Shown: piece after piece, positions 63,476-64,000 of the stretch
Position numbering within the stretch: position 1 is the first letter of the stretch
How the letters are laid out: every line of letters begins with the position of its first letter
DNA from: Pandoraea apista
GTDB lineage: Bacteria; Pseudomonadota; Gammaproteobacteria; Burkholderiales; Burkholderiaceae
Direction: 5' to 3'
Length of the DNA stretch: 64,000 nucleotides
Assembly: GCF_001465595.2 (NCBI RefSeq)
Contig: NZ_CP013481.2
Coordinates: 1,116,001-1,180,000, forward strand
The notes under the pieces: model-generated
Seen by the model: only the letters and a program-made list of their open reading frames with translations
Database searches by the model: none
Told to the model about the DNA's origin: nothing
Translations under genes and position numbers: made by a program

Positions 63476-64000
63476 ATGGGTAATCGTTTGAGCAAAATCG
63501 TTACACGTACGGGCGACGGCGGTAAAACCGGCCTCGGGGACGGCGCGCGCGTCGACAAATTCAGCCTGCGTATCGTCGCCATCGGTGAGATCGACGAAAC
63601 CAATTCGCACATCGGGGTATTGCTGTGCGAAGACCTGCCGCCGGACGTGCGCGCGCTGCTGCTCGACATTCAGCACGATTTGTTCGATCTCGGCGGGGAA
63701 CTGAGCATGCCGCGCCACACGTTGCTCGGCGACGCTCAGGTCGCCAAGCTCGACGACTGGCTGGCGCGCTACAACGCGGATCTGCCTCCTCTGAAGGAGT
63801 TCATCCTGCCGGGCGGCACGCGCGCGGCGGCGCTGGCGCATGTGGTGCGCAGCGTGTCGCGCCGGGCCGAGCGCGCCATGGTGGCGCTGGGCGCCGAAGA
63901 GACGGTAGCCCCCGCGCCGCGGCAGTACGTCAACCGCCTGTCCGACCTGATGTTCGTGCTCGCCCGGGTACTGAACCGTGCGGGCGGCGGAACCGATGTG
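63476..64000 (+). CDS. Cob(I)yrinate/cobalamin adenosyltransferase, PduO type (3' end beyond window)
   Basis: 175 codons visible to the window edge with no stop. ATP-binding motif TRTGDGGKTGLGDG at the N-terminus, then GEIDETNSHIG, CRRAER-like SRRAERAMVALG and YVNRLSDLMFVLARVLNR, all hallmarks of PduO-type ATR, which makes adenosylcobalamin from cob(I)alamin and ATP. Divergent from the glc operon. Confidence 0.95.
   Translation, partial: MGNRLSKIVTRTGDGGKTGLGDGARVDKFSLRIVAIGEIDETNSHIGVLLCEDLPPDVRALLLDIQHDLFDLGGELSMPRHTLLGDAQVAKLDDWLARYNADLPPLKEFILPGGTRAAALAHVVRSVSRRAERAMVALGAEETVAPAPRQYVNRLSDLMFVLARVLNRAGGGTDV

Noticed and set aside
1..64000. CRISPR array, insertion sequence, integrase, prophage or origin
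   Set aside because: No spaced repeat arrays, transposase or integrase sequence, terminal inverted repeats or DnaA-box cluster were seen.

Overview
The window is high-GC chromosomal DNA from a beta-proteobacterium of the Burkholderiaceae. Protein sequences and gene order (earP next to uvrC, then pgsA and a tRNA-Gly/Gly/Cys array, ergothioneine genes, ftrABCD, ubiA-proC-yggS, glc genes) fit a Pandoraea-like genome, but the genus is inferred. About 57 protein genes, four tRNAs and two decayed gene fragments can be supported. There is no phage, insertion sequence, CRISPR array or replication origin. Both end genes (earP and a cobalamin adenosyltransferase) are cut by the window edges.

Layout. 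1-5.7 kb is a conserved housekeeping block: earP (EF-P rhamnosylation), an unusually long uvrC, a Kch-like K+ channel, pgsA and tRNAs. 5.8-10.2 kb is accessory: a lipoprotein, a glyoxalase remnant, a secreted hydrolase, and an AraC regulator facing a PPOX-family protein. 10.2-18.1 kb is a sugar-acid locus: a GntR regulator, a porin and D-glucarate dehydratase, divergent from a four-gene ABC importer. 18.4-20.4 kb is a small secreted protein with an ECF sigma factor and a membrane anti-sigma factor. 20.4-25.1 kb has a LysR regulator facing an isochorismatase-fold hydrolase, then GNAT, an atypical thioredoxin-reductase-like flavoprotein, a UBP-type zinc finger protein and a membrane ABM-domain protein. 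25.2-29.7 kb holds the rest of glucarate/galactarate catabolism: KGSA dehydrogenase, KdgD and GarD. Together with gudD this gives a complete route from glucarate or galactarate to 2-oxoglutarate.

29.7-44.8 kb is a mixture: a nitrate-reductase-associated protein, an AbgT transporter, a two-gene unit of a 97-residue orphan and a heme-oxygenase-fold-like protein, an EamA permease, egtBD (ergothioneine), a split chromate transporter, tRNA-Leu, a CDF metal exporter facing a cytochrome b561 gene across a strong Fur-box match, a hydrolase and a cytochrome c. 44.9-48.9 kb is a polar amino acid ABC importer with a divergent Lrp/AsnC regulator. 49.1-52.6 kb is the ferrous iron system ftrABCD. 52.7-56.5 kb is ubiA, proC, yggS, gpx and a DUF2917 gene. 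56.6-58.2 kb is a MocR regulator with repeated candidate operators. 58.2-63.1 kb is a glycolate/lactate oxidase operon with a K+ channel gene between glcD and glcE and no adjacent glcF.

The observations most worth following are: (i) the palindrome GTCAT-N3-ATGAC (with weaker variants) at the promoters of both sugar-acid loci, suggesting one regulon; (ii) the orphan small protein coupled to the heme-oxygenase-fold-like protein; (iii) the CxxC-less TrxR-like / UBP zinc finger / ABM cluster; (iv) the channel inside the glc operon; (v) the Fur box between the CDF exporter and cytochrome b561.
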